Positions 42,667 through 52,925 of a stretch of 64,000 nt of DNA are shown here, piece after piece. Source of the stretch: Bacteroidota bacterium (GTDB lineage Bacteria; Bacteroidota; Bacteroidia; Flavobacteriales; Flavobacteriaceae); contig JAIUNZ010000001.1 of the NCBI GenBank assembly GCA_020161455.1, forward strand, positions 124,001 to 188,000, read 5' to 3'. A program made the translations under genes and the position numbers. Under the pieces are notes generated by a model. It was not told the DNA's origin. It did not search any database and saw nothing but the letters and a program-made list of their open reading frames with translations. Within the stretch, counting starts at the first letter, position 1, and every line of letters starts with the position of its first letter.

Positions 42667-45234
42667 TTAATCTTCGGTTTCTGTATTTTCAGTTGATGTT
42701 TCATTTTGACTTGACTCAACATCGTTTTCATTTATTTCTGTACCTTCTAATTCAGTTTCTTCAATTTCATCTTCTTTCATTACTTTGGTTACTGCAGCAA
42801 TAGAATCGTTTCCTTTTATATTAATTAAACGAACACCTTGCGTTGCTCTTCCCATAACTCTTAAATCAGAAACTTCCATTCTAATAGTCAAACCAGATTT
42901 ATTAATAATCATTAAATCATCTTCATCGGTTACTGCATTTATAGAAATTAAAGCTCCTGTTTTTTCAGTGATGTTCAATGTTTTTACACCTTTTCCACCT
43001 CTATTAGTAATTCGATAAACGTCTTCTCCATCGTCATCAACTAATTTTGTTCTTTTTCCATAACCATTTTCGGTTACTACTAATAATTGTGTGTCTGTAA
43101 TGTCATCTTTATTAACAGAAACCATGCCAATCACTTCGTCTTTATCATTTGCCAAAGTAATTCCACGAACTCCAGAAGCTGTTCTTCCCATTGGTCGTGT
43201 TTTTTCTTCTTCAAAACGAACCAATTTTCCAGATTTAACTGCAATCAATACTTGGCTTTCTCCATTAGTTAATTTTGCTTCTAGTAATTCGTCGTCTTCA
43301 CGTATTGTTATTGCATTAATTCCATTAACTCTTGGACGTGAATATTGTTCTAAAGATGTTTTTTTCACTTGACCTTGTTTGGTCGCCATGATTACATAAT
43401 GATTATTGATGTATTCTTCGTCTTTTAAATCTTGAGTACAAATGAATGCTTTTACTTTATCATCACTTTCAATATTAATTAAATTTTGAATCGCTCTTCC
43501 TTTGCTCGTTTTGCTTCCTTCTGGAATTTCATATACACGCATCCAAAAACATTTTCCTTTTTGTGTAAAGAACATCAAGTATTGGTGATTTGTAGCAACA
43601 AATAAATGTTCTAAGAAATCTTGATCTCTTGTTCCTGCACTTTTTTGTCCAACACCACCTCTGTTTTGAGTTTTGTATTCTGATAAATTAGTTCGCTTAA
43701 TGTATCCAGCGTGAGAAATTGTAATTACAACATTTTCATCAGCAATTAAATCTTCAATACTAACATCGCCACCAGAATATTCGATTGTAGATCGTCTTTC
43801 GTCGCCATATTTATCACGGATTTCGATCAATTCTTCTTTAATTAATGCCATTCTCAGATCTTTGTTAGCTAACAAATCTTTCAAATGCGTAATTAATTTC
43901 ATGATTTCTTCATATTCTGCACGAAGTTTGTCTTGCTCTAATCCTGTTAATTGACGCAAACGCATTTCAACAATAGCTCTTGCCTGAATTTCAGAAAGAT
44001 TGAAACGTTCAATTAATTTCTCTCTTGCTTGTTCGCCATCTTTTGAAGAACGGATTAATGCAATTACCTCGTCAATATTGTCCGAAGCAATAATCAAACC
44101 TTCTAAAATATGCGCTCTTTCTTCTGCTTTTCTTAATTCAAATTGTGTTCTTCTTACCACAACTTCATGACGATGCTCAACGAAATAATGAATTAAATCT
44201 TTTACGTTAAGCATTTGTGGTCTTCCTTTTACAAGCGCAATATTATTGACACTAAAAGAAGATTGAAGCTGAGTGTACTTATACAAAGTATTTAAAACTA
44301 CATTGGGAACCGCATCACGTTTTAATTCATAAACAATTCGCATTCCATTTCTATCCGATTCATCTCGGATATTTGAAATTCCTTCAATTTTTTTATCGTT
44401 AATTAAATCAGCAGTTTTCTTAATCATGTCCGCCTTATTCACCTGATATGGAATTTCAGTAACAATAATAGCTTCTTTACCATTAGATTCTTCAAAAGCT
44501 ATTTTGGCACGAATAACAACACGTCCACGACCTGTTTTAAAGGCTTCACGAACACCATCCATACCATAAATAATTCCACCAGTAGGGAAATCTGGAGCTT
44601 TGATGATGGTTATTAATTCGTCTATTTCAATTTCATTATTATCAATATAGGCTAATGTACCATCAATAACTTCCGTTAAGTTATGTGGTGCCATGTTAGT
44701 TGCCATCCCAACCGCAATTCCAGATGCTCCATTTATCAATAAATTAGGAACACGAGTTGGCATAACCGTTGGCTCTTGCAAAGTATCGTCAAAATTCAAT
44801 TGAAAATCTACAGTTTCTTTGTCAATATCTGCCATTATGTCTTCCGACATTTTTTTCATTCTTGCCTCGGTGTAACGCATTGCTGCAGGACTATCGCCGT
44901 CAACTGAACCAAAGTTACCTTGACCATCAACTAAAAGATAGCGTAAACTCCATTCTTGTGCCATACGAACCATAGCATCATAAACAGAAGTATCTCCATG
45001 TGGATGATACTTTCCTAAAACTTCTCCAACAATTCTCGCGGATTTTTTGTGTGCTCTATTCGAAAAAACTCCTAAATCATACATTCCATACAATACTCTA
45101 CGATGTACAGGTTTTAAACCGTCACGCACATCTGGTAATGCTCTAGAAACAATAACTGACATCGAATAATCGATGTAAGCTGACTTCATTTCATCCTCAA
45201 TGTTTATAGGAATTAATTTTTCTCCGTCTGCCAT
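42667..45234 (-). CDS. gyrA: DNA gyrase subunit A
   Basis: An 855-residue protein. GyrA with GyrB introduces negative supercoils in DNA. The catalytic tyrosine is Tyr121 in [10 protein letters not shown]. The quinolone-resistance region reads [10 protein letters not shown], with Thr82 and Asp86, the residues usual in flavobacteria rather than resistance mutations. Six C-terminal beta-pinwheel blades follow, ending in a Glu-rich tail. The GyrA-box motif is present in the form [10 protein letters not shown] near residue 530. It is divergent from clpC. Confidence 0.97.
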   Translation of the reverse strand: MADGEKLIPINIEDEMKSAYIDYSMSVIVSRALPDVRDGLKPVHRRVLYGMYDLGVFSNRAHKKSARIVGEVLGKYHPHGDTSVYDAMVRMAQEWSLRYLLVDGQGNFGSVDGDSPAAMRYTEARMKKMSEDIMADIDKETVDFQLNFDDTLQEPTVMPTRVPNLLINGASGIAVGMATNMAPHNLTEVIDGTLAYIDNNEIEIDELITIIKAPDFPTGGIIYGMDGVREAFKTGRGRVVIRAKIAFEESNGKEAIIVTEIPYQVNKADMIKKTADLINDKKIEGISNIRDESDRNGMRIVYELKRDAVPNVVLNTLYKYTQLQSSFSVNNIALVKGRPQMLNVKDLIHYFVEHRHEVVVRRTQFELRKAEERAHILEGLIIASDNIDEVIALIRSSKDGEQAREKLIERFNLSEIQARAIVEMRLRQLTGLEQDKLRAEYEEIMKLITHLKDLLANKDLRMALIKEELIEIRDKYGDERRSTIEYSGGDVSIEDLIADENVVITISHAGYIKRTNLSEYKTQNRGGVGQKSAGTRDQDFLEHLFVATNHQYLMFFTQKGKCFWMRVYEIPEGSKTSKGRAIQNLINIESDDKVKAFICTQDLKDEEYINNHYVIMATKQGQVKKTSLEQYSRPRVNGINAITIREDDELLEAKLTNGESQVLIAVKSGKLVRFEEEKTRPMGRTASGVRGITLANDKDEVIGMVSVNKDDITDTQLLVVTENGYGKRTKLVDDDGEDVYRITNRGGKGVKTLNITEKTGALISINAVTDEDDLMIINKSGLTIRMEVSDLRVMGRATQGVRLINIKGNDSIAAVTKVMKEDEIEETELEGTEINENDVESSQNETSTENTETED

Positions 45235-45309
45235 ATTTTTATAAATTAGTAATAATAATTAGTTTAAATTCAAAACGTGCTAATATAGGCTTTTTATCCC
45301 TTTTTAAAG

Positions 45310-45317
45310 CAAATTTA
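45310..45317 (-). promoter_or_regulatory. Possible -7 element for gyrA
   Basis: CAAATTTA is the reverse of TAAATTTG, 76 bases upstream of the gyrA ATG. No CAA trinucleotide at 17-19 bases confirms it. Confidence 0.3.
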
Positions 45318-45497
45318 CAACACAAATTTCAATGATTTATTAACAAAATGATGTCCTTTTTTGGTTGATAAATTTGATTTCAATCACTTTTATTATTGAC
45401 TTTTTTTTTGTCTATTAGCTGACAGTAGTTTGAAGAGGAATGATTTTTGTAATAATCACTCATAATTACTAAATTTACAAAAAACAAAATAATTGCT

Positions 45498-48044
45498 ATG
45501 GATGATAATTTTTCACCAAGAGTCAAAGACGTAATCACGTACAGTAAAGAAGAAGCCTTAAGATTAGGTCATGATTTTATTGGAACCGAGCATCTTATGT
45601 TAGGGATTTTGCGTGATGGAAATGGAAAAGCTATTACAATATTAAATAATCTATCAATAGATTTAGACCACTTACGAAAGAAAGTAGAAATCCTTAGTCC
45701 TGCTAATCCAAATGTAGAAATCAGCAATGACAAAAAAAATCTACACTTAACCCGCCAAGCAGAAAGAGCTTTAAAAACTACTTTTCTGGAAGCTAAAGTT
45801 TTTCAAAGCAACTCTATTAGTACAGCACATTTATTATTATGCATTCTAAGAAATGAAAATGACCCAACAACCAAACTATTGCATCGTTTAAAAATCGATT
45901 ATAACGTAGTTAAAGAACAATATTTGAATATGACACCAAACGAAGACGATTTCACAGACAATTTACCAAAAAATGAGTCATCTTATGGTGACGAATCAAC
46001 TGGTGATGATGGATTAAAAGAAAGTAACTTTAACAATCCTGCAAACAAAACTAACAAGAAGTCTAAAACACCTGTATTAGATAATTTTGGTAGAGATTTA
46101 ACCGAAATGGCAGAAGAAGGAAAACTTGATCCTGTTGTGGGAAGAGAAAAAGAAATTGAAAGAGTTTCGCAAATTCTTAGCCGTAGAAAGAAAAACAATC
46201 CTTTATTAATAGGAGAACCTGGAGTTGGTAAATCTGCTATTGCTGAAGGTTTGGCATTGCGTATTATTCAGAAGAAAGTTTCCAGAATATTATTTGGAAA
46301 ACGTGTGGTTACTCTTGACTTGGCATCTTTAGTAGCTGGAACAAAGTACCGAGGGCAATTTGAAGAACGTATGAAGGCTGTGATGAATGAGTTAGAAAAA
46401 AATGACGACATCATTCTTTTCATTGACGAAATTCATACTATTGTTGGTGCTGGTGGAGCAACAGGTTCGCTTGATGCTTCCAATATGTTTAAACCTGCTT
46501 TAGCCAGAGGTGAAATTCAATGTATTGGTGCTACAACTTTAGACGAATATCGACAATATATTGAGAAAGATGGTGCGTTAGAAAGACGTTTCCAAAAAGT
46601 AATTGTAGAGCCAACTTCTGTGGAAGAAACCATTACGATTTTGAATAACATCAAAAATAAATATGAAGACCACCACAGTGTTATTTATACCGATGAAGCT
46701 ATTGAAGCTTGTGTAAAGTTGACCGACAGATACATGTCGGAGCGTTTTTTACCAGACAAAGCCATTGATGCCTTAGACGAAGCAGGTTCTAGAGTTCACA
46801 TTACAAATATTGATGTTCCTAAACAAATACTTGAATTAGAGCGACAATTAGAAGAAGTAAGAGAACTTAAAAATTCTGTGGTTAAGAAACAAAAATATGA
46901 AGAAGCTGCAAAACTTCGTGATGACGAAAAACGTATTGAAAAAGACTTAGCCATTGCTCAAGAAGAATGGGAAGAAGATTCCAAAAACAATAGAATTCGA
47001 GTTTCCGAAGATAATGTTGCCGATGTTGTATCCATGATGACTGGTATTCCTGTTAATCGAATTGCCCAAACAGAAAGCAACAAACTTGCCCATTTACCCG
47101 AACTTATTAAAGGCAAAGTAATTGGTCAAGATGAAGCGGTAAACAAAATTGCGCGTTCTATTCAACGTAATCGTGCTGGATTAAAAGATCCAAATCGTCC
47201 TATTGGTTCGTTTATTTTCTTAGGTCAAACTGGTGTTGGAAAAACACAATTGGCTAAAGTTATCGCTCGTGAATTATTTGATTCCGAAGATGCTTTAATC
47301 CGAATTGACATGAGCGAATACATGGAGAAATTTGCTATATCTCGATTAATCGGTGCACCTCCAGGATATGTCGGCTATGAAGAAGGCGGACAATTGACAG
47401 AAAAAGTGAGAAGAAAACCATATAGCGTTGTACTTTTAGATGAAATTGAAAAAGCACATCCAGATGTATTTAATATGATGCTTCAAGTTTTAGATGACGG
47501 TTATTTAACGGATAGTTTAGGACGAAAAATTGATTTCAAAAACAGTATCATCATCATGACTTCCAATGTTGGTGCACGTCAATTAAAAGATTTCGGTCAA
47601 GGTGTAGGTTTTGGTACGGCTGCAAAAATTTCACAAGCAGATGATAATTCTAAAAGTATCATCGAAAATGCTTTGAAGAAAACCTTTGCTCCTGAATTTT
47701 TAAATAGAATTGATGATGTAATTGTTTTCAATACTTTAGAAAAAGAACATATCGATTTAATCATCGAAATTGAACTAAAAAAATTATATGCTCGTATTGC
47801 TGAACTTGGTTATACCTTAACACTTTCAGACAAAGCAAAAGCATTCATTGCTGAAAAAGGATTTGACAAACAATTTGGTGCTCGACCATTGAAAAGAGCT
47901 ATCCAAAAATATGTAGAAGATTCGCTTGCTGAAGAGATTATAACTTCTAAAATAGCTGCTGGTGATGAAATTTTTATGGATATTGAAGATGGAAACCAAG
48001 AACTTACGGTAACCATCAAAAAAGCTAAAAACCCAACGAAGTAA
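45498..48044 (+). CDS. clpC: ClpC-type AAA+ chaperone, ATP-dependent protease regulatory subunit
   Basis: An 848-residue Hsp100 protein with two Clp_N repeats (residues about 1-140), a first AAA domain (Walker A GEPGVGKSA; Walker B ILFIDEIHTI), a middle UVR-type linker (VKKQKYEEAAKLRDDEKRIE) and a second AAA domain (Walker A GQTGVGKTQ; Walker B VVLLDEIEKAHPD). The UVR segment and length mark it as ClpC rather than ClpB. It unfolds proteins for ClpP degradation. An acidic Asn/Ser-rich insert (residues about 150-190) lies between Clp_N and AAA1. A strong hairpin follows. Confidence 0.95.
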   Translation: MDDNFSPRVKDVITYSKEEALRLGHDFIGTEHLMLGILRDGNGKAITILNNLSIDLDHLRKKVEILSPANPNVEISNDKKNLHLTRQAERALKTTFLEAKVFQSNSISTAHLLLCILRNENDPTTKLLHRLKIDYNVVKEQYLNMTPNEDDFTDNLPKNESSYGDESTGDDGLKESNFNNPANKTNKKSKTPVLDNFGRDLTEMAEEGKLDPVVGREKEIERVSQILSRRKKNNPLLIGEPGVGKSAIAEGLALRIIQKKVSRILFGKRVVTLDLASLVAGTKYRGQFEERMKAVMNELEKNDDIILFIDEIHTIVGAGGATGSLDASNMFKPALARGEIQCIGATTLDEYRQYIEKDGALERRFQKVIVEPTSVEETITILNNIKNKYEDHHSVIYTDEAIEACVKLTDRYMSERFLPDKAIDALDEAGSRVHITNIDVPKQILELERQLEEVRELKNSVVKKQKYEEAAKLRDDEKRIEKDLAIAQEEWEEDSKNNRIRVSEDNVADVVSMMTGIPVNRIAQTESNKLAHLPELIKGKVIGQDEAVNKIARSIQRNRAGLKDPNRPIGSFIFLGQTGVGKTQLAKVIARELFDSEDALIRIDMSEYMEKFAISRLIGAPPGYVGYEEGGQLTEKVRRKPYSVVLLDEIEKAHPDVFNMMLQVLDDGYLTDSLGRKIDFKNSIIIMTSNVGARQLKDFGQGVGFGTAAKISQADDNSKSIIENALKKTFAPEFLNRIDDVIVFNTLEKEHIDLIIEIELKKLYARIAELGYTLTLSDKAKAFIAEKGFDKQFGARPLKRAIQKYVEDSLAEEIITSKIAAGDEIFMDIEDGNQELTVTIKKAKNPTK

Positions 48045-48064
48045 TTTAATTTAACACGCTATCT

Positions 48065-48116
48065 AACCACGAATTCACATAAATACCTTTTTAGTGAATT
48101 CGTGGTTTTAATTTTA
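48065..48116 (+). terminator. Terminator after clpC, 14-bp perfect stem
   Basis: AACCACGAATTCAC (48065-48078) pairs perfectly with GTGAATTCGTGGTT (48094-48107), loop of 15 bases, then TTAATTTTAT. The stem begins 21 bases after the clpC stop. Confidence 0.8.
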
Positions 48117-48121
48117 TAGAA

Positions 48122-49492
48122 ATGCAAAACAACAAAATGATTTTAGGCTCTGAAGAATGGTGTTCCTTTCCCGAATTAGGTATCCCTGCAATAAAAGCAA
48201 GAGTCGATTCGGGTGCTAAAACTTCAGCCTTACACGCAATAAACATTACTTCATTTATTAAAGACAATGAAAACTGGGTTCGTTTTGACATCAATCCGAT
48301 ACAAAACAATCTCAAAACAGTCATTCATTGCGAGGCAAAACTAATAGACAAAAGAATTGTAAAAAGCTCTAGTGGCTTTCGTGAACAACGTTTCGTTATT
48401 CAATCCAAAATCAAAATTGGTGCTACCGACTGGAACATCGAAATGACGCTAACCAATCGTGACTCAATGGGTTTCCGTATGCTTCTTGGTCGTGAAGCCA
48501 TGAGTGGAAGAATTCTTGTAGATCCTGAACAAAAATACCTATTAGGTCAAACTAGCACCGAGCAATTAAAAGAATTTTACATCGACACTATCGTCCAAAA
48601 GTCGGGTTTACGCATTGGTGTTTTAGCTAGTAACCCTACACTTTATAGCAATCGCAGAATTATGGAAGCTGGTGAAATGCGTGGACATCAAATGCAATTT
48701 TTAAACATCAAAGAATGCTACATGAAATTGGATGCAGATCGTCCAGAAATTCATTATCGCGGTGGTAAAATACTCGATAATTTTGATGCCATAATTCCTA
48801 GAATTCGTCCTAGTATTACATTTTATGGTTGCGCATTAACACGACAATTTGAGGCGATGAAAGTATATTGTTTAAACTCGGCAGCAGCCATTACCCAGTC
48901 TAGAGACAAACTTTTTTCACTTCAATTATTGTTGCACCATGGCGTAGATATTCCAACAACAGGCTTTGCCAACTCACCATTAGATACCGATGATTTGATT
49001 AAAATGGTAGGCGGTTCACCTTTGATTGTAAAATTATTAGAAGGAACCCAAGGCAAAGGTGTAGTGCTTGCAGAAACTAAAAAAGCAGCCGAATCTGTTA
49101 TCAATGCCTTCAAGAGTTTGAATGCAAACATACTGGTACAAGAGTTTATAAAAGAAGCCAACGGAAAAGACCTACGCCTTTTTGTAGTAGATGGAAAAGT
49201 AGTGGCAACCATACAACGTGAAGCAGCACCAGGTGAGTTTAGAGCCAATATTCACATGGGTGGAACGGCATCTATCATTAAACCAACTGCTGACGAGAAA
49301 AAAATAGCCATCAAGGCCGCAAAAGCGATGGATTTAAAAGTTGCTGGTGTCGATATTATCCGTTCTTCAAAAGGTCCGTTATTGTTGGAAGTTAACTCTT
49401 CACCTGGTTTGGAAGGAATTGAAGGTGCTACTAATAAAGACATTGCTGGCGAAATGATTAAAGCTATTGAGAAGAATTTCAAGTGGAAATAA
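48122..49492 (+). CDS. Retropepsin-like domain fused to a RimK-type ATP-grasp ligase
   Basis: A 456-residue fusion. The N-terminal ~150 residues match the DUF785/RimB-like retropepsin domain, with the active-site triplet in [16 protein letters not shown] (Asp29-Ser30-Gly31) and the flap-like region [18 protein letters not shown]. The C-terminal ~300 residues match RimK, which adds Glu to ribosomal protein S6: [48 protein letters not shown] and [21 protein letters not shown] (metal site). A standard RimK lacks the N-terminal protease-like domain. Single-chain fusions are known in Bacteroidota; the target amide and peptide are unknown. Confidence 0.88.
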   Translation: MQNNKMILGSEEWCSFPELGIPAIKARVDSGAKTSALHAINITSFIKDNENWVRFDINPIQNNLKTVIHCEAKLIDKRIVKSSSGFREQRFVIQSKIKIGATDWNIEMTLTNRDSMGFRMLLGREAMSGRILVDPEQKYLLGQTSTEQLKEFYIDTIVQKSGLRIGVLASNPTLYSNRRIMEAGEMRGHQMQFLNIKECYMKLDADRPEIHYRGGKILDNFDAIIPRIRPSITFYGCALTRQFEAMKVYCLNSAAAITQSRDKLFSLQLLLHHGVDIPTTGFANSPLDTDDLIKMVGGSPLIVKLLEGTQGKGVVLAETKKAAESVINAFKSLNANILVQEFIKEANGKDLRLFVVDGKVVATIQREAAPGEFRANIHMGGTASIIKPTADEKKIAIKAAKAMDLKVAGVDIIRSSKGPLLLEVNSSPGLEGIEGATNKDIAGEMIKAIEKNFKWK

Positions 49493-49574
49493 TTTTTCAG
49501 AAAGAAGTTAGAAACTAAAAGCTAGGAATTCGAAATTTATAATTAAAAATACTACATAAAACACCGAAGCAATT

Positions 49575-50153
49575 ATGAATAAATCTAGACTCGAGGCCTT
49601 TAGTGATGGTGTCTTAGCCATTATTATTACCATCATGGTACTTGAGATAAAAGTGCCGCACGGAAACGAATTATCAGACTTACATCCACTCATTCCTATC
49701 GTTTTAAGCTATGTGCTTAGTTTTATATATGTAGGTATCTATTGGAACAACCACCACCACATGATGCAAACGGTAAAAAACATCAACGGCGCAATTCTTT
49801 GGGCAAATCTGCATCTATTGTTTTGGTTATCACTAATTCCCTTTGCCACAGCATGGAATGGTGAGAATCATTTTTCAAATGCCACCATGATGGTGTATGG
49901 TTTTGTACTATTAATGGCGGGAATAGCCTACTTCATACTTCAAAATATCATCATAAAATTGCAAGGAAACGATTCGCTACTAAAAAAGGCTATTGGAAAA
50001 GATTTTAAAGGCAAATCATCACCGATATTTTATCTTATAGCAATAATTTTTGCCAACTTTTTACCTATTATTTCTGGTATCATTTATGTTTTAGTGGCAT
50101 TGATGTGGCTTGTACCCGATAAAAGAATAGAAAAAATCATCAACCATCAATAA
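49575..50153 (+). CDS. TMEM175-like potassium channel
   Basis: A 192-residue protein with six predicted membrane helices. The first helix carries the signature SRLEAFSDGVLAIIITIMVL, with the FSD motif (residues 9-11) of the TMEM175/DUF1211 potassium-channel family, in which the pore is formed by FSD-containing helices of four subunits. Later it has WNNHHHMMQTVKNINGAILW. Bacterial members are tetramers of a single six-helix unit, which fits this length. Its stop overlaps the next start by one base. Confidence 0.88.
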   Translation: MNKSRLEAFSDGVLAIIITIMVLEIKVPHGNELSDLHPLIPIVLSYVLSFIYVGIYWNNHHHMMQTVKNINGAILWANLHLLFWLSLIPFATAWNGENHFSNATMMVYGFVLLMAGIAYFILQNIIIKLQGNDSLLKKAIGKDFKGKSSPIFYLIAIIFANFLPIISGIIYVLVALMWLVPDKRIEKIINHQ

Positions 50154-50515
50154 TGAACCTACTATCACAAATAATCATCGGATTTATAGCTGTTTTACAT
50201 CTATATATCCTTTGGCTCGAAATGTTTGCTTGGGCTACTAATGCCAAAAAAGTGTTCAAAACCATTCCTCCTGATATGTTTGAGAAAACAAAAGTTATGG
50301 CTGCCAATCAAGGTTTATATAACGGCTTTTTGGCGGCAGGATTACTATGGTCACTAGCAATATCAGATGCTAATTGGAGCATCAATGTAGCCTTGTTCTT
50401 TTTATCATGTGTATTTATAGCCGGATTATATGGTGCTGCTACAGCTTCTAAAAGAATATTTTTTGTACAAAGTGTTCCTGCTCTATTAGGTTTATTGAGT
50501 ATCTTTTTGTCATAA
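50153..50515 (+). CDS. DUF1304-like membrane protein
   Basis: A 120-residue protein with four membrane helices, starting LSQIIIGFIAVLHLYILWLE and including the motif ANQGLYNGFLAAGLLW, which matches DUF1304. Function is unknown. The ATG shares one base with the TMEM175-like stop codon (TAATG), so the two are coupled and may act together. Confidence 0.8.
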   Translation: MNLLSQIIIGFIAVLHLYILWLEMFAWATNAKKVFKTIPPDMFEKTKVMAANQGLYNGFLAAGLLWSLAISDANWSINVALFFLSCVFIAGLYGAATASKRIFFVQSVPALLGLLSIFLS

Positions 50516-50551
50516 TAACTACTTCATCAATCTTGCTTTTTTAAAAGAAAA

Positions 50552-50576
50552 ATATAACTGATTAGTATAGTTATAT
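50552..50576. repeat. Imperfect hairpin ATATAACT / AGTTATAT
   Basis: ATATAACT (50552-50559) and AGTTATAT (50569-50576) form an 8-bp stem with a 9-base loop, 36 bases after the DUF1304 stop. It lacks a T-run immediately after and may be a weak terminator or an unrelated structure. Confidence 0.4.
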
Positions 50577-50604
50577 AACCTGTAAGTTTTTCCAAAATAA
50601 AACA

Positions 50605-50963
50605 TTTATACTACAGCAATAAACCTTGAAAAAATGAAAACCATTGTACCATACTGCAGTAGTATGCCTTGGGAAAGTGAAATCCATAGCACCTTACTAC
50701 TGCATCTGCCTTGGGAAAGTAAAAACCATAGCACCCTACTGCAGTAGTATGCCTTGGGAAAGTGAAATCCATAGCACCTTACTACCGCATCTGCCTCGGG
50801 AAAGTAAAAACCATAGCACTTTACTACCGCATCTGCCTCGGGAAAGTGAAAACCATAGTACCCTACTGCAGTAGTATGCCTTGGGAAACTGAAATCCATA
50901 GCACTTTACTACCGCATCTGCCTTGGGAAAGTAAAATCCATAGCACTATACTATAATAGTATG
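50605..50963. repeat. Tandem array of alternating 42- and 43-bp repeats
   Basis: Seven clear units begin with CCATnG at 50641, 50684, 50726, 50769, 50811, 50853 and 50896. A degenerate unit leads (about 50605-50640) and a degenerate partial unit ends the array (50938-50963). Two types occur: A (43 bp) with CTACTGCAGTAGTATG (the CTACTGCAGTAG core is a perfect palindrome) and B (42 bp) with TTACTACyGCATCTG. All share CCTTGGGAAAGTGAAA-like sequence. The order is A B A B B A B A'. Frames are open on both strands, but the 43-bp units shift the frame, so coding is unlikely. Units touch without spacers, so this is not a CRISPR array. It lies between convergent DUF1304 and hutH. Confidence 0.92.
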
Positions 50964-51020
50964 TATAAAAATAATATGGTACAAATGCATTAAAAGAAGA
51001 ATGTAATTAATTTAAAAAAA

Positions 51021-52523
51021 TTAATTATCAAGCTCAACCATAAAACTATTTAAAAAAGCAATAGATTTTTCAATATCATAGTGTAGAATTCTATCTTCCT
51101 TTACAAAAGGAACTTCATCTCTATATGATTTTAAGAAAGTTTCAATAAATTCACTCGATTGTAATGGTCGTCTAAATTCAATTGCTTGCGATGCATTCAT
51201 TAACTCAATGGCAAGTATTCGCTCTAAATTTTCCATAATCTTCAAGCACTTAGTTGCAGCATTTGCACCCATAGAAACATGGTCTTCCTGACCATTACTT
51301 GATACAATACTATCAATACTTGCTGGAGTTGCTAGTTGTTTATTCTGACTTGCAATACTTGCCGCAGTATATTGTGGAATCATAAAACCAGAATTCAAAC
51401 CAGGATTGTCAACCAAAAACGCAGGCAAACCTCGTAAACCAGAAATCAATTGATAGGTTCTACGCTCCGAAATACTCCCTAATTCTGCCAAACCAATACT
51501 CAAGAAGTCTAAAGCCAAAGCCAATGGTTGCCCATGGAAATTTCCTCCCGAAACAATAATATCACTTTCAATAAATATATTTGGATTATCGGTAACTGAG
51601 TTGATTTCGGTTTTGAAAACCTTCTTTACATAATCAATTGTGTCTTTGCTAGCGCCATGAACCTGCGGCATACATCGGAAAGAATATGGATCTTGAACGT
51701 GTTGCTTTTCTTGCTCAATAATTTGGCTTCCTTCTAAAAATTCCAAGATACGTTCCGCTGTTACTATCTGTCCTTTGTGTGGTCTTATATAATGTATCAA
51801 TGGGTTGAAGGGTTCTTTTCTTCCGTCGAAGGCTTCAAGCGATATGGCACCAATTACATCGGCAAAATAGGAGAACTTCATCGCCTTTAGGAGGATGTAA
51901 CTTCCATAGGCACTCATAAATTGTGTTCCGTTTAGCAATGCCAATCCTTCTTTTGATTGTAAGATTATTGGTTTCCAATTCATTTTTTCTAAAACCTTGC
52001 TTGCTGGCTGTCTGAAACCATCATAATATACTTCGCCTTCACCCAATAATGGTAGCGATAAGTGTGCTAATGGTGCCAAATCGCCACTGGCACCCAGTGA
52101 GCCTTGTGTATAAATAATTGGAAGAATATCATTATTATAGAAGTCTATTAATCGGTCAACGGTTTGCAATTGCACACCTGAGTGACCATAACTTAATGAT
52201 TGAATTTTTAGCAATAGCATGATTTTAACTATCTCGTGTGGCACTGCTTCGCCTGTACCACAAGCGTGTGATTTAACTAAATTTTCTTGCAACTGCGAAA
52301 GATTTTCGGAAGATATCTTCACATTACACAACGAACCAAATCCTGTGTTGATACCATATATTGGTTCATCGTTAGATGCCATTTTAGTGTCTAAGTAGGT
52401 TCTACATTTTTCGATGGCTACTTTTGCCTCATCGGATAGGGCTAATTTTTTATTTTGCGAAATTATCTCCTGTATGACTTCTAATGAAAGTACTTCTGAA
52501 CTAATATAATGCGATTGTTCCAT
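51021..52523 (-). CDS. hutH: Histidine ammonia-lyase
   Basis: Converts L-histidine to trans-urocanate and ammonia, the first step of histidine use. The self-forming MIO cofactor arises from Ala145-Ser146-Gly147 in GSLGASGDLAPLAHLSL. Other family blocks are PIYGINTGFG (Tyr56), DPYSFRCMPQVHGASKDT and NGQEDHVSMGANAATK. The ATG at 52523 is preferred (500 residues); a frame upstream to 52562 adds 13 residues of unlikely sequence. No other hut genes are adjacent. A MIO-family aminomutase cannot be excluded, but the sequence fits HAL. Confidence 0.92.
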   Translation of the reverse strand: MEQSHYISSEVLSLEVIQEIISQNKKLALSDEAKVAIEKCRTYLDTKMASNDEPIYGINTGFGSLCNVKISSENLSQLQENLVKSHACGTGEAVPHEIVKIMLLLKIQSLSYGHSGVQLQTVDRLIDFYNNDILPIIYTQGSLGASGDLAPLAHLSLPLLGEGEVYYDGFRQPASKVLEKMNWKPIILQSKEGLALLNGTQFMSAYGSYILLKAMKFSYFADVIGAISLEAFDGRKEPFNPLIHYIRPHKGQIVTAERILEFLEGSQIIEQEKQHVQDPYSFRCMPQVHGASKDTIDYVKKVFKTEINSVTDNPNIFIESDIIVSGGNFHGQPLALALDFLSIGLAELGSISERRTYQLISGLRGLPAFLVDNPGLNSGFMIPQYTAASIASQNKQLATPASIDSIVSSNGQEDHVSMGANAATKCLKIMENLERILAIELMNASQAIEFRRPLQSSEFIETFLKSYRDEVPFVKEDRILHYDIEKSIAFLNSFMVELDN

Positions 52524-52735
52524 GATTGGGTTGTGTTTTATGCGCCAAAATTCAACAAACAATTGCTAATAAGCAAAAGATTTAGGCTCATTTTATTGAC
52601 AAATTAGCAATTTATCAATTATAAACCATAAATAGTATAAAATCTATACCACTAAAACGATATAACTATGAAGAATTCACAAAAGTAACAGGTAAGTATA
52701 GGTATTTAAATGAAAAAGTATATATTTGAAAACAT

Positions 52736-52843
52736 ATGTGCAAAACTTTAACAAATACTACATCAATAAAGCTATCGGCTACTGCTGTATTTTTTGTATT
52801 GGGCACCACTACTACTACAATTACAACCCCATTTGGGGTATAA
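52736..52843 (+). CDS. Threonine-rich leader peptide of the thr operon (ThrL-like attenuator peptide)
   Basis: A 35-codon frame starting at ATG 52736, MCKTLTNTTSIKLSATAVFF and ending GTTTTTITTPFGV at a TAA (52841-52843). It has 12 Thr codons, including five in a row (residues 24-28) followed by Ile-Thr-Thr, and lies 116 bases before thrA. This is the arrangement of thr-operon leader peptides such as E. coli ThrL, in which Thr and Ile codons stall ribosomes when charged tRNA is scarce. Hydrophobic residues 17-22 are not expected for a signal peptide here. The size is too small for usual gene finding. Confidence 0.8.
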   Translation: MCKTLTNTTSIKLSATAVFFVLGTTTTTITTPFGV

Positions 52844-52925
52844 TTTTCACATATAATCCTCTTTATGGACTTTCAATTGAAAGTAAGTAAATTATATTAC
52901 CTATTGAAAATTTTATTTTTATACC
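52826..52925 (+). promoter_or_regulatory. Putative transcription attenuator of the thr operon
   Basis: Two structures overlap or follow the end of the leader peptide. ACCCC-ATTT-GGGGT at 52826-52839 is a 5-bp hairpin covering its last codons. Further on, TTTCAAT (52871-52877) can pair with the adjacent ATTGAAA (inside the perfect palindrome CTTTCAATTGAAAG, 52870-52883) or with the distal ATTGAAA (52903-52909). The latter hairpin is followed by ATTTTATTTTTATA, a terminator-like T-tract. Mutually exclusive folding is the hallmark of attenuators; the folds are drawn by eye and energies were not computed. Confidence 0.6.

Noticed and set aside
44977-44994. Quinolone-resistance mutation in GyrA (Thr at the position of E. 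coli Ser83)
   Set aside because: Thr82 with Asp86 is the normal pair in flavobacterial GyrA, so it is not evidence of acquired resistance.
50606-50956. Open frames on both strands across the tandem repeats, giving repetitive proteins of 64-97 residues
   Set aside because: Both strands are open only because of the repeat composition; the 43-bp units shift the frame and there is no start signal or homologue. Treated as repeat DNA.
50605-50963. CRISPR array
   Set aside because: Units are contiguous with no unique spacers, and no cas genes are present in the window.
52662-52720. A short frame (ATG at about 52668) upstream of the Thr-rich leader
   Set aside because: It ends after six codons, has no Thr or Ile run, and offers no support for a second leader peptide.
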